64,000 nucleotides of DNA, taken from Budorcas taxicolor. Taxonomy: Eukaryota; Chordata; Mammalia; Artiodactyla; Bovidae. This document shows positions 23,662-36,400 of this stretch, in pieces; position 1 is the stretch's first letter, and each line of letters opens with the position of its first letter. The notes below the pieces were generated by a model. That model was not told the DNA's origin, searched no databases, and saw nothing but the letters and a program-made list of their open reading frames with translations. The DNA is taken from assembly GCF_023091745.1 (NCBI RefSeq), contig NW_026291780.1, positions 124,001 through 188,000 on the forward strand. Direction: 5' to 3'. A program made the position numbers and the translations under genes.

Positions 23662-26109
23662 AGATGCGACGGGAACGCCGGGAACTCTTTCCCGACGAAG
23701 CAGGGAAAGGATCCCTCATCTCGAGCTACGAGGCGGAAACGGGGCTCCTCTGGATGTGGGCGGGACCCTCGTGATTCCTGTCGAGTGGAGACGGGTATGT
23801 CGGGGAACTTCTTGATTTGCACCAAGGGTGTGAAGGACCCTTTCGAAGTTCCAGAGGTGAGGTGTGATCAGCCTCGAGACGCCTCAACGGAAATGGGCCT
23901 CATCTCGCCTGGAGGTGAGAACCTCCTGGATTTTCTCGAGTTGCGGCAGGTCTTCTCGAGTTACGACGGGGACCTCAGGGACCCGCTCTGGTGACCTCAG
24001 GAAAGGCCAATCCCCATGCGAGTTGCTAGGGGACCTCTCGGGATTCCTCTCCCGTCCATGCCGGGGTCTCAGTCCTTGTGTGGAGTCGGGGCCGGAACGT
24101 GAGGATTCCTCTCCAGTGTTGCCATGGATCTTGGGGTGCTTCTGAGTCTCCCCAGGGGAGTCAGGCCTCGTCTCGAGTGGGGGCATGCACGTGCGCTTTC
24201 CTCCCGAGCTGCAGCAGTAGTGTCACGCTTCCTGTCACGTGGATCAAGGGATCTGTGGCTTTCCCTCGAGGCTGTCCCTCGAGGCTTTCCCACGAGGCTT
24301 TCCCACAGGGCTGTGCCACGTGCCACCTTGGTGTGAGTCGATCCTCGGCGTGAAAGACGAGCCGGTGAAGGGAAAAGAGGTTCCTCTGGAATGGACTGAG
24401 ACATCTGGGGGACTCTTGGAATGGTGGCACGACCCTGGAGTTCCTCTCGCCGTTCCTGTTGAGAGGGCCTCCTCTTGAGATGCGACGGGAAGGCCGGGAA
24501 CTCTTTCCCGACGAAGCAGGGAAAGGATCCCTCATCTCGAGCTACGAGGCGGAAACGGGGCTCCTCTGGATGTGGGCGGGACCCTCGTGATTCCTCTCGA
24601 GTGGAGACGGGTATGTCGGGGAACTTCTTGATTTGCACCAAGGGTGTGAAGGACCCTTTCGAAGTTCCAGAGGGGAGGTGTGATCAGCCTCGAGACGCCT
24701 CATCGGAAATGGGCCTCATCTCGCCTGGAGGGGAGAACCTCCTGGATTTTCTCGAGTTGCGGCAGGTCTTCTCGAGGTACGACGGGGACCTCAGGGACCC
24801 GCTCTGGTGGCCTCAGGAAAGGCCAGTCCCCATGCGAGTTGCTAGGGGACCTCTCGGTATTCCTCTCCCGTCCATGCCGGCGCCTCAGTCCTTGTGTGGA
24901 GTCGGGGCCGGAACCTGAGGATTCCTCTCCAGTGTTGCCATGGATCTTGGGGTGCTTCTGATTCTCCCCAGGGGAGTCAGGCCTCGTCTCGAGTGGGGGC
25001 ATGCACGTGCGCTTTCCTCCCGAGCTGCAGCAGTAGTGTCACGCTTCCTGTCACGTGGATCAAGGGATCTGTGGCTTTCCCTCGAGGCTGTCCCTCGAGG
25101 CTTTCCCACGAGGCTTTCCCACAGGGCTGTGCCACGTGCCACCTTGGTGTGAGTCGATCCTCGGCGTGAAAGACGAGCCGGTGAAGGGAAAAGAGGTTCC
25201 TCTGGAACGGACTGAGACATCTGGGGGACTCTTGGAATGGTGGCACGACCCTGGAGTTCCTCTCGCCGTTCCTGTTGAGAGGGCCTCCTCTTGAGATGCG
25301 ACGGGAACGCCGGGAACTCTTTCCCGACGAAGCAGGGAAAGGATCCCTCATCTCGAGTTACGAGGCGGAAACGGGGCTCCTCTGGATGTGGGCGGGACCC
25401 TCGTGATTCCTCTCGAGTGGAGACGGGTATGTCGGGGAACTTCTTGATTTGCACCAAGGGTGTGAAGGACCCTTTCGAAGTTCCAGAGGGGAGGTGTAAT
25501 CAGCCTCGAGACGCCTCAGCGGAAATGGGCCTCATCTCGCCTGGAGGGGAGAACCTCCTGGATTTTCTCGAGTTGCGGCAGGTCTTCTCGAGGTACGACG
25601 GGGACCTCAGGGACCCGCTCTGGTGTCCTCAGGAAAGGCCAGTCCCCATGCGAGTTGCTAGGGGACCTCTCGGGATTCCTCTCCCGTCCATGCCGGGGCC
25701 TCAGTCCTTGTGTGGAGTCGGGGCCGGAACCTGAGGATTCCTCTCCAGTGTTGCCATGGATCTTGGGGTGATTCTGAGTCTCCCCAGGGGAGTCAGGCCT
25801 CTTCTCGAGTGGGGACATGCACGTGCGCTTTCCTCCCGAGCTGCAGCAGTAGTGTCACGCTTCCTGTCACGTGGATCAAGGGATCTGTGGCTTTCCCTCG
25901 AGGCTGTCCCTCGAGGCTTTCCCACGAGGCTTTCCCACAGGGCTGTGCCACGTGCCACCTTGGTGTGAGTCGATCCTCGGCGTGAAAGACAAGCCGGTGA
26001 AGGGAAAAGAGGTTCCTCTGGAATGGACTGAGACATCTGGGGGACTCTTGGAATGGTGGCACGACCCTGGAGTTCCTCTCGCCGTTCCTGTTGAGAGGGC
26101 CTCCTCTTG

Positions 26110-26926
26110 AGATGCGACGGGAACGCCGGGAACTCTTTCCCGACGAAGCAGGGAAAGGATCCCTCATCTCGAGCTACGAGTCGGAAACGGGGCTCCTCTG
26201 GATGTGGGCGGGACCCTGGTGATTCCTGTCGAGCTGGAGACGGGTATGTCGGGGAACTTCTTGATTTGCACCAAGGGTGTGAAGGACCCTTTCGAAGTTC
26301 CAGAGGGGAGGTGTGATCAGCCTCGAGACGCCTCAGCGGAAATGGGCCTCATCTCGCCTGGAGGGGAGAACCTCCTGGATTTTCTCGAGTTGCGGCAGGT
26401 CTTCTCGAGTTACGACGGGGACCTCAGGGACCCGCTCTGGTGGCCTCAGGAAAGGCCAGTCCCCATGCGAGTTGCTAGGGGACCTCTCGGGATTCCTCTC
26501 CCGTCCATGCCGGGGCCTCAGTCCTTGTGTGGAGTCGGGGCCGGAACCTGAGGATTCCTCTCCAGTGTTGCCATGGATCTTGGGGTGCTTCTGAGTCTCC
26601 CCAGGGGAGTCAGGCCTCGTCTCGAGTGGGGGCATGCACGTGCGCTTTCCTCCCGAGCTGCAGCAGTAGTGTCACGCTTCCTGTCACGTGGATCAAGGGA
26701 TCTGTGGCTTTCCCTCGAGGCTGTCCCTCGAGGCTTTCCCACGAGGCTTTCCCACAGGGCTGTGCCACGTGCCACCTTGGTGTGAGTCTATCCTCGGCGT
26801 GAAAGACGAGCCGGTGAAGGGAAAAGAGGTTCCTCTGGAATGGACTGAGACATCTGGGGGACTCTTGGAATGGTGGCACGACCCTGGAGTTCCTCTCGCC
26901 GTTCCTGTTGAGAGGGCCTCCTCTTG
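26110..26926 (+). repeat. Unit 33, 817 bp (one-base insertion)
   Basis: At 26,234 the usual GTCGAGTGGAG reads GTCGAGCTGGAG, adding a C. Near it the unit has GACCCTGGTGATTCC instead of GACCCTCGTGATTCC, both private changes. Confidence 0.88.
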
Positions 26927-27476
26927 AGATGCGACGGGAACGCCGGGAACTCTTTCCCGACGAAGCAGGGAAAGGATCCCTCATCTCGAGCTACGAGGCG
27001 GAAACGGGGCTCCTCTGGATGTGGGCGGGACCCTCGTGATTCCTCTCGAGTGGAGACGGGTATGTCGGGGAACTTCTTGATTTGCACCAAGGGTGTGAAG
27101 GACCCTTTCGAAGATCCAGAGGTGAGGTGTGATCAGCCACGAGACGCCTCAGCGGAAATGGGCCTCATCTCGCCTGGAGGGGAGAACCTAATGGATTTTC
27201 TCGAGTTGCGGCAGGTCTTCTCGAGTTACGAAGGGGACGTGAGGGACCCGCTCTGGTGGCCTCAGGAAAGGCCAGTCCCCATGCGAGTTGCTAGGGGACC
27301 TCTCGGGATTCCTCTCCCGTCCATGCCGGGGCCTCAGTCCTTGTGTGGAGTCGGGGCCGGAACCTGAGGATTCCTCTCCAGTGTTGCCATGGATCTTGGG
27401 GTGCTTCTGAGTCTCCCCAGGGGAGTCAGGCCTCGTCTCGAGTGGGGGCATGCACGTGCGCTTTCCTCCCGAGCTG

Positions 27477-27946
27477 CAGCTGTGGTGTCACCCTTCCTGT
27501 CACGTGGATCAAGGGATCTGTGGCTTTCCCTCGAGGCTGTCCCTCGAGGCTTTCCCATGAGGCTTTCCCACAGGGTTGTGCCACGTGCCACTTTGGTGTG
27601 AGTCGATCTTCGGCGTGAAAGGCGAACCAGTGAAGGGAAAAGAGGTTCCTCTGGAATGGACTGAGACATCTGGGGGACTCTTGGAATGGTGGCACGACCC
27701 TGGAGTTCCTCTCGCCGTTCCTGTTGAGAGGGCCTCCTCTTGAGATGCGTCGGGAACGCCGGGAACTCTTTCCCGACGAAGCGGGGAAAGGATCCCTCAT
27801 CTCGAGCTACGAGGCGGAAACGGGGCTCCTCTGGATGTGGGCGGGACCCACATGATTCCTCTCGAGTGGAGACGGGTATGTCGGGGAACTTCTTGATTTG
27901 CACCAAGGGTGTGAAGGACCCTTTCGAAGTTCCAGAGGTGACGTGT
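27477..27946 (+). repeat. Alternate haplotype segment, copy 3 (units 34/35)
   Basis: It carries CAGCTGTGGTGTCACCC through GGTGACGTGTG, as in copies 1 and 2, but has TTTGGTGTGAG, and private changes such as GAAAGGCGAACC and GACCCACATGATTCC. Confidence 0.82.
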
Positions 27947-28558
27947 GATCAGCCTCGAGACGCCTCAGCGGAAATGGGCCTCATCTCGCCTGGAGTGGAG
28001 AACCTCCTGGATTTTCTCGAGTTGCGGCAGGTCTTCTCGAGTTACGACGGGGACCTCAGGGACCCGCTCTGGTGGCCTCAGGAAAGGCCAGTCCCCATGC
28101 GAGTTGCTAGGGGACCTCTCGGGATTCCTCTCCTGTCCATGCCGGGGCCTCAGTCCTTGTGTGGAGTCGGGTCCGAAACCTGAGGATTCCTCTCCAGTGT
28201 TGCCATGGATCTTGGTGTGCTTCTGAGTCTCCCCAGGGGAGTCAGGCCTCGTCTCGAGTGGGGGCATGCACGTGCGCTTTCCTCCCGAGCTGCAGCAGTA
28301 GTGTCACGCTTCCTGTCACGTGGATCAAGGGATCTGTGGCTTTCCCTCGAGGCTGTCCCTCGAGGCTTTCCCACGAGGCTTTCCCACAGGGCTGTGCCAC
28401 GTGCCACCTTGGTGTGAGTCGATCCTCGGCGTGAAAGACGAGCCGGTGAAGGGAAAAGAGGTTCCTCTGGAATGGACTGAGACATCTGGGGGACTCTTGG
28501 AATGGTGGCACGACCCTGGAGTTCCTCTCGCCGTTCCTGTTGAGAGGGCCTCCTCTTG

Positions 28559-29375
28559 AGATGCGACGGGAACGCCGGGAACTCTTTCCCGACGAAGCAG
28601 GGAAAGGATCCCTCATCTCGAGCTACGAGGCGGAAACGGGGCTCCTCTGGATGTGGGCGGGACCCTCGTGATTCCTCTCGAGTGGAGACGGGTATGTCGG
28701 GGAACTTCTTGATTTGCACCAAGGGTGTGAAGGACCCCTTTCGAAGTTCCAGAGGTGAGGTGTGATCAGCCTCGAGAGGCCTCAGCGGAAATGGGCCTCA
28801 TCTCGCCTGGAGGGGAGAACCTCCTGGATTTTCTCGAGTTGCGGCAGGTCTTCTCGAGTTACGAAGGGGACCTGAGGGACCCGCTCTGGTGGCCTCAGGA
28901 AAGGCCAGTCCCCATGCGAGTTGCTAGGGGTCCTCTCGGTATTCCTCTCCCGTCCATGCCGGGGCCTCAGTCCTTGTGTGGAGTCGGGGCCGGAACGTGA
29001 GGATTCCTCTACAGTGTTGCCATGGATCTTGGGGTGCTTCTGAGTCTCCCCAGGGGAGTCAGGCCTCGTCTCGAGTGGGGGCATGCACGTGCGCTTTCCT
29101 CCCGAGCTGCATCTGTGGTGTCACCCTTCCTGTCACGTGGATCAAGGGATCTGTGGCTTTCCCTCGAGGCTGTCCCTCGAGGCTTTCCCATGAGGCTTTC
29201 CCACAGGGCTGTGCCACGTGCCACTTTGGTGTGAGTCGATCTTCGGCGTGAAAGACGAGCCAGTGAAGGGAAAAGAGGTTCCTCTGGAATGGACTGAGAC
29301 ATCTGGGGGACTCTTGGAATGGTGGCACGACCCTGGAGTTCCTCTCGCCGTTCCTGTTGAGAGGGCCTCCTCTTG
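28559..29375 (+). repeat. Unit 36, 817 bp (one-base insertion)
   Basis: At 28,735-28,738 the usual GGACCCTTTCG reads GGACCCCTTTCG, adding one C to a run. The unit also has GAGCTGCATCTG, which removes the usual CTGCAG. Confidence 0.88.
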
Positions 29376-29579
29376 AGATGCGTCGGGAACGCCGGGAACT
29401 CTTTCCCGACGAAGCGGGGAAAGGATCCCTCATCTCGAGCTACGAGGCGGAAACGGGGCTCCTCTGGATGTGGGCGGGACCCTCGTGATTCCTCTCGAGT
29501 GGAGACGGGTATGTCGGGGAACTTCTTGATTTGCACCAAGGGTGTGAAGGACCCTTTCGAAGTTCCAGAGGTGACGTGT
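29110..29579 (+). repeat. Alternate haplotype segment, copy 4 (units 36/37)
   Basis: The linked set is as in copy 3, two units further on, except that the first motif reads CATCTGTGGTGTCACCC. All later diagnostic bases, ending in GGTGACGTGTG, are kept. Confidence 0.82.
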
Positions 29580-32500
29580 GATCAGCCTCGAGACGCCTCA
29601 GCGGAAATGGGCCTCATCTCGCCTGGAGGGGAGAACCTCCTGGATTTTCTCGAGTTGCGGCAGGTCTTCTCGAGTTACGACGGGGACCTCAGGGACCCGC
29701 TCTGGTGGCCTCAGGAAAGGCCAGTCCCCATGCGAGTTGCTAGGGGACCTCTCGGGATTCCTCTCCCGTCCATGCCGGGGCCTCAGTCCTTGTGTGGAGT
29801 CGGGTCCGGAACCTGAGGATTCCTCTCCAGTGTTGCCATGGATCTTGGTGTGCTTCTGAGTCTCCCCAGGGGAGTCAGGCCTCGTCTCGAGTGGGGGCAT
29901 GCAAGTGCGCTTTCCTCCCGAGCTGCAGCAGTAGTGTCACGCTTCCTGTCACGTGGATCAATGGATCTGTGGCTTTCCCTCGAGGCTGTCACTCGAGGCT
30001 TTCCCACGAGGCTTTCCCACAGGGCTGTGCCACGTGCCACCTTGGTGTGAGTCGATCCTCGGCGTGAAAGACGAGCTGGTGAAGGGAAAAGAGGTTCCTC
30101 TGTAATGGACTGAGACATCTGGGGGACTCTTGGAATGGTGGCACGACCCTGGAGTTCCTCTCGCCGTTCCTGTTGAGAGGGCCTCCTCTTGAGATGCGAC
30201 GGGAACGCCAGGAACTCTTTCCCGACGAAGCAGGGAAAGGATCCCTCATCTCGAGCTACGAGGCGGAAACGGGGCTCCTCTGGATGTGGGCGGGACCCTC
30301 GTGATTCCTCTCGAGTGGAGACGGGTATGTCGGGGAACTTCTTGATTTGCACCAAGGGTGTGAAGGACCCTTTCGAAGTTCCAGAGGGGAGGTGTGATCA
30401 GCCTCGAGACGCCTCAGCGGAAATGGGCCTAATCTCGCCTGGAGGGGAGAACTTCCTGGATTTTCTCGAGTTGCGGCAGGTCTTCTCGAGTTACGACGGG
30501 GACCTCAGGGACCCGCTCTGGTGGCCTCAGGAAAGGCCAGTCCCCATGCGAGTTGCTAGGGGACCTCTCGGGATTCCTCTCCCGTCCATGCCGGGGCCTC
30601 AGTCCTTGTGTGGAGTCGGGGCCGGAACGTGAGGTTTCCTCTCCAGTGTTGCCATGGATCTTGGGGTGCTTCTGAGTCTCCCCAGGGGAGTCAGGCCTCG
30701 TCTCGAATGGGGGCATGCACGTGCGCTTTCCTCCCGAGCTGCAGCAGTAGTGTCACGCTTCCTGTCACGTGGATCAAGGGATCTGTGGCTTTCCCTCGAG
30801 GCTGTCCCTCGAGGCTTTCCCACGAGGCTTTCCCACAGGGCTGTGCCACGTGCCACCTTGGTGTGAGTCGATTCTCGGCGTGAAAGACGAGCCGGTGAAG
30901 GGAAAAGAGGTTCCTCTGGAATGGACTGAGACATCTGGGGGACTCTTGGAATGGTGGCACGACCCTGGAGTTCCTCTCGCCGTTCCTGTTGAGAGGGCCT
31001 CCTCTTGAGATGCGACGGGAACGCCGGGAACTCTTTCCCGACGAAGCAGGGAAAGGATCCCTCATCTCGAGCTACGAGGCGGAAACGGGGCTCCTCTGGA
31101 TGTGGGCGGGACCCTCGTGATTCCTCTCGAGTGGAGACGGGTATGTCGGGGAACTTCTTGATTTGCACCAAGGGTGTGAAGGACCCTTTCGAAGTTCCAG
31201 AGGTGAGGTGTGATCAGCCTCGAGACGCCTCAGCGGAAATGGGCCTCATCTCGCCTGGAGGGGAGAACCTCCTGGATTTTCTCGAGTTGCGGCAGGTCTT
31301 CTCGAGTTACGAAGGGGACCTGAGGGACCCGCTCTGGTGGCCTCAGGAAAGGCCAGTCCCCATGCGAGTTGCTAGGGGACCTCTCGGGATTCCTCTCCCG
31401 TCCATGCCGGGGCCTCAGTCCTTGTGTGGAGTCGGGGCCGGAACCTGAGGATTCCTCTCCAGTGTTGCCATGGATCTTGGGGTGCTTCTGAGTCTCCCCA
31501 GGGGAGTCAGGCCTCGTCTCGAGTGGGGGCATGCACGTGCGCTTTCCTCCCGAGCTGCAGCAGTAGTGTCACGCTTCCTGTCACGTGGATCAAGGGATCT
31601 GTGGCTTTCCCTCGAGGCTGTCCCTCGAGGCTTTCCCACGAGGCTTTCCCACAGGGCTGTGCCACGTGCCACCTTGGTGTGAGTCGATCCTCGGCGTGAA
31701 AGACGAGCCGGTGAAGGGAAAAGAGGTTCCTCTGGAATGGACTGAGACATCTGGGGGACTCTTGGAATGGTGGCACGACCCTGGAGTTCCTCTCGCCGTT
31801 CCTGTTGAGAGGGCCTCCTCTTGAGATGCGACGGGAACGCCGGGAACTCTTTCCCGACGAAGCAGGGAAAGGATCCCTGATCTCGAGCTACGAGGCGGAA
31901 ACGGGGCTCCTCTGGATGTGGGCGGGACCCTCGTGATTCCTCTCGAGTGGAGACGGGTATGTCGGGGAACTTCTTGATTTGCACCAAGGGTGTGAAGGAC
32001 CCTTTCGAAGTTCCAGAGGTGAGGTGTGATCAGCCTCGAGACACCTCAGCGGAAATGGGCCTCATCTCGCCTGGAGGGGAGAACCTCCTGGATTTTCTCG
32101 AGTTGCGGCAGGTCTTCTCGAGTTACGACGGGGACCTCAGGGACCCGCTCTGGTGGCCTCAGGAAAGGCCAGTCCCCATGCGAGTTGCTAGGGGACCTCT
32201 CGGGATTCCTCTCCCGTCCATGCCGGGGCCTCAGTCCTTGTGTGGAGTCGGGGCCGGAACCTGAGGATTCCTCTCCAGTGTTGCCATGGATCTTGGGGTG
32301 CTTCTGAGTCTCCCCAGTGGAGTCAGGCCTCGTCTCGAGTGGGCGCATGCACGTGCGCTTTCCTCCCGAGCTGCAGCAGTAGTGTCACGCTTCCTGTCAC
32401 GTGGATCAAGGGATCTGTGGCTTTCCCTCGAGGCTGTCCCTCGAGGCTTTCCCACGAGGCTTTCCCACAGGGCTGTGCCACGTGCCACCTTGGTGTGAGT

Positions 32501-33455
32501 CGATCCTCGGCGTGAAAGACGAGCCGGTGAAGGGAAAAGAGGTTCCTCTGGAATGGACTGAGACATCTGGGGGACTCTTGGAATGGTGGCACGACCCTGG
32601 AGTTCCTCTCGCCGTTCCTGTTGAGAGGGCCTCCTCTTGAGATGCGACGGGAACGCCGGGAACTCTTTCCCGACGAAGCAGGGAAAGGATCCCTCATCTC
32701 GAGCTACGAGGCGGAAACGGGGCTCCTCTGGATGTGGGCGGGACCCTCGTGATTCCTCTCGAGTGGAGACGGGTATGTCGGGGAACTTCTTGATTTGCAC
32801 CAAGGGTGTGAAGGACCCTTTCGAAGTTCCAGAGGTGAGGTGTGATCAGCCTCGAGACGCCTCAGCGGAAATGGGCCTCATCTCGCCTGGAGGGGAGAAC
32901 CTCCTGGATTTTCTCGAGTTGCGGCAGGTCTTCTCGAGTTACGACGGGGACCTCAGGGACCCGCTCTGGTGGCCTCAGGAAAGGCCAGTCCCCATGCGAG
33001 TTGCTAGGGGACCTCTCGGGATTCCTCTCCCGTCCATGCCGGGGCCTCAGTCCTTGTGTGGAGTCGGGGCCGGAACCTGAGGATTCCTCTCCAGTGTTGC
33101 CATGGATCTTGGGGTGCTTCTGAGTCTCCCCAGGGGAGTCAGGCCTCGTCTCGAGTGGGGGCATGCACGTGCGCTTTCCTCCCGAGCTGCAGCAGTAGTG
33201 TCACGCTTCCTGTCACGTGGATCAAGGGATCTGTGGCTTTCCCTCGAGGCTGTCCCTCGAGGCTTTCCCACGAGGCTTTCCCACAGGGCTGTGCCACGTG
33301 TCACCTTGGTGTGAGTCGATCCTCGGCGTGAAAGACGAGCCGGTGAAGGGAAAAGAGGTTCCTCTGGAATGGACTGAGACATCTGGTGGACTCTTGGAAT
33401 GGTGGCACGACCCTGGAGTTCCTCTCGCCGTTCCTGTTGAGAGGGCCTCCTCTTG

Positions 33456-36400
33456 AGATGCGACGAGAACGCCGGGAACTCTTTCCCGACGAAGCAGGGA
33501 CAGGATCCCTCATCTCGAGCTACGAGGCGGAAACGGGGCTCCTCTGGATGTGGGCGGGACCCTCGTGATTCCTGTCGAGTGGAGACGGGTATGTCGGGGA
33601 ACTTCTTGATTTGCACCAAGGGTGTGAAGGACCCTTTCGAAGTTCCAGAGGTGAGGTGTGATCAGCCTCGAGACGCCTCAGCGGAAATGGGCCTCATCTC
33701 GCCTGGAGGGGAGAACCTCCTGGATTTTCTCGAGTTGCGGCAGGTCTTCTCGAGTTTCGACGGGGACCTAAGGGACCCGCTCTGGTGGCCTCAGAAAAGG
33801 CCAGTCCCCATGCGAGTTGCTAGGGGACCTCTCGGGATTCCTCTCCCGTCCATGCCGGGGCCTCAGTCCTTGTGTGGAGTCGGGGCCGGAACCTGAGGAT
33901 TCCTCTCCAGTGTTGCCATGGATCTTGGGGTGCTTCTGAGTCTCCCCAGGGGAGTCAGGCCTCGTCTCGAGTGGGGGCATGCACGTGCGCTTTCCTCCCG
34001 AGCTGCAGCAGTAGTGTCACTCTTCCTGTCACGTGGATCAAGGGATCTGTGGCTTTCCCTCGAGGCTGTCCCTCGAGGCTTTCCCACGAGGCTTTCCCAC
34101 AGGGCTGTGCCACGTGCCACCTTGGTGTGAGTCGATCCTCGGCGTGAAAGACGAGCCGGTGAAGGGAAAAGAGGTTCCTCTGGAATGGACTGAGACATCT
34201 GGGGGACTCTTGGAATGGTGGCACGACCCTGGAGTTCCTCTCGCCGTTCCTGTTGAGAGGGCCTCCTCTTGAGATGCGACGGGAACGCCGGGAACTCTTT
34301 CCCGACGAAGCAGGGAAAGGATCCCTCATCTCGAGCTACGAGGCGGAAACGGGGCTCCTCTGGATGTGGGCGGGACCCTCGTGATTCCTCTCGAGTGGAG
34401 ACGGGTATGTCGGGGAACTTCTTGATTTGCACCAAGGGTGTGAAGGACCCTTTCGAAGTTCCAGAGGGGAGGTGTGATCAGCCTCGAGACGCCTCAGCGG
34501 AAATGGGCCTCATCTCGCCTGGAGGGGAGAACCTCCTGGATTTTCTCGAGTTGCGGCAGGTCTTCTCGAGGTACGACGGGGACCTCAGGGACCCGCTCTG
34601 GTGGCCTCAGGAAAGGCCAGTCCCCATGCGAGTTGCTAGGGGACCTCTCGGGATTCCTCTCCCGTCCATGCCGGGGCCTCAGTCCTTGTGTGGAGTCGGG
34701 GCCGGAACGTGAGGTTTCCTCTCCAGTGTTGCCATGGATCTTGGGGTGCTTCTGAGTCTCCCCAGGGGAGTCAGGCCTCGTCTCGAATGGGGGCATGCAC
34801 GTGCGCTTTCCTCCCGAGCTGCAGCAGTAGTGTCACGCTTCCTGTCACGTGGATCAAGGGATCTGTGGCTTTCCCTCGAGGCTGTCCCTCGAGGCTTTCC
34901 CACGAGGCTTTCCCACAGGGCTGTGCCACGTGCCACCTTGGTGTGAGTCGATCCTCGGCGTGAAAGACGAGCCGGGGAAGGGAAAAGAGGTTCCTCTGGA
35001 ATGGACTGAGACATCTGGTGGACTCTTGGAATGGTGGCACGACCCTGGAGTTCCTCTCGCCGTTCCTGTTGAGAGGGCCTCCTCTTGAGATGCGACGGGA
35101 ACGCCGGGAACTCTTTCCCGACGAAGCAGGGAAAGGATCCCTCATCTCGAGCTACGAGGCGGAAACGGGGCTCCTCTGGATGTGGGCGGGACCCTCGTGA
35201 TTCCTCTCGAGTGGAGACGGGTATGTCGGGGAACTTCTTGATTTGCACCAAGGGTGTGAAGGACTCTTGCGAAGTTCCAGAGGTGAGGTGTGATCAGCCT
35301 CGAGACGCCTCAGCGGAAATGGGCCTCATCTCGCCTGGAGGGGAGAACCTCCTGGATTTTCTCGAGTTGCGGCAGGTCTTCTCGAGTTACGACGGGGACC
35401 TCAGGGACCCGCTCTGGTGGCCTCAGGAAAGGCCAGTCCCCATGCGAGTTGCTAGGGGACCTCTCGGGATTCCTCTCCCGTCCATGCCGGGGCCTCAGTC
35501 CTTGTGTGGAGTCGGGGCCGGAACCTGAGGATTCCTCTCCAGTGTTGCCATGGATCTTGGGGTGCTTCTGAGTCTCCCCAGGGGAGTCAGTCCTCGTCTC
35601 GAGTGGGGGCATGCACGTGCGCTTTCCTCCCGAGCTGCAGCAGTAGTGTCACGCTTCCTGTCACGTGGATCAAGGGATCTGTGGCTTTCCCTCGAGGCTG
35701 TCCCTCGAGGCTTTCCCACGAGGCTTTCCCACAGGGCTGTGCCACGTGCCACCTTGGTGTGAGTCGATCCTCGGCGTGAAAGACGAGCCGGTGAAGGAAA
35801 AAGAGGTTCCCCTGGAATGGACTGAGACATCTGGGGGACTCTTGGAATGGTGGCACGACCCTGGAGTTCCTCTCGCCGTTCCTGTTGAGAGGGCCTTCGC
35901 TTGAGATGCGACGGGAACGCCGGGAACTCTTTCCCGACCAAGCAGGGAAAGGATCCCTCATCTCGAGCTACGAGGCGGAAACGGGGCTCCTCTGGATGTG
36001 GGCGGGACCCTCGTGATTCCTCTCGAGTGGAGACGGGTATGTCGGGGAACTTCTTGATTTGCACCAAGGGTGTGAAGGACCCTTTCGAAGTTCCAGAGGT
36101 GAGGTGTGATCAGCCTCGAGACGCCTCAGGGGAAATGGGCATCATCTCGCCTGGAGGGGAGAACCTCCTGGATTTTCTCGAGTTGCGGCAGGTCTTCTCG
36201 AGTTACGACGGGGACCTCAGGGACCCGCTCTGGTGGCCTCAGGAAAGGCCAGTCCCCATGCGAGTTGCTAGGGGACCTCTCGGGATTCCTCTCCCGTCCA
36301 TGCCGGGGCCTCAGTCCTTGTGTGGAGTCGGGGCCGGAACCTGAGGATTCCTCTCCAGTGTTGCCATGGATCTTGGGGTGCTTCTGAGTCTCCCCAGGGG

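Larger units (their letters stand above)
16317..26926 (+). repeat. Array block D, units 21-33: nine-unit and three-unit duplications
   Basis: Unit starts: 16317, 17133, 17949, 18765, 19581, 20397, 21213, 22029, 22845, 23662, 24478, 25294, 26110. Units 21 and 30 share CTCAACGGAAATG, GGAGGTGAGAACC, CTGGTGACCTCAGG, GGCCAATCCCC and GGGGTCTCAG. Units 22 and 31 share CTCATCGGAAATG and GCCGGCGCCTCAG. Units 25-26 and 28-29 share a second haplotype three units apart. Units 23 and 27 share GCTTCTGAATCTCC and GAGAGGCCTCAG four units apart. GAACGTGAGG replaces GAACCTGAGG in many of these units. Confidence 0.8.
26927..33455 (+). repeat. Array block E, units 34-41: two alternating types
   Basis: Unit starts: 26927, 27743, 28559, 29376, 30192, 31008, 31824, 32640. 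Units 34 and 36 end with the alternate haplotype; units 35 and 37 begin with it and then share GTCGGGTCCG and CTTGGTGTGCTTCTG. Type therefore alternates every two units here. Units 34, 36 and 39 share CGAAGGGGAC followed by GTGAGG or CTGAGG. Unit 38 has GAACGTGAGGTTTCC, which returns in units 43 and 52. Unit 40 has CCCTGATCTCG, which returns in units 50 and 76. Confidence 0.76.
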
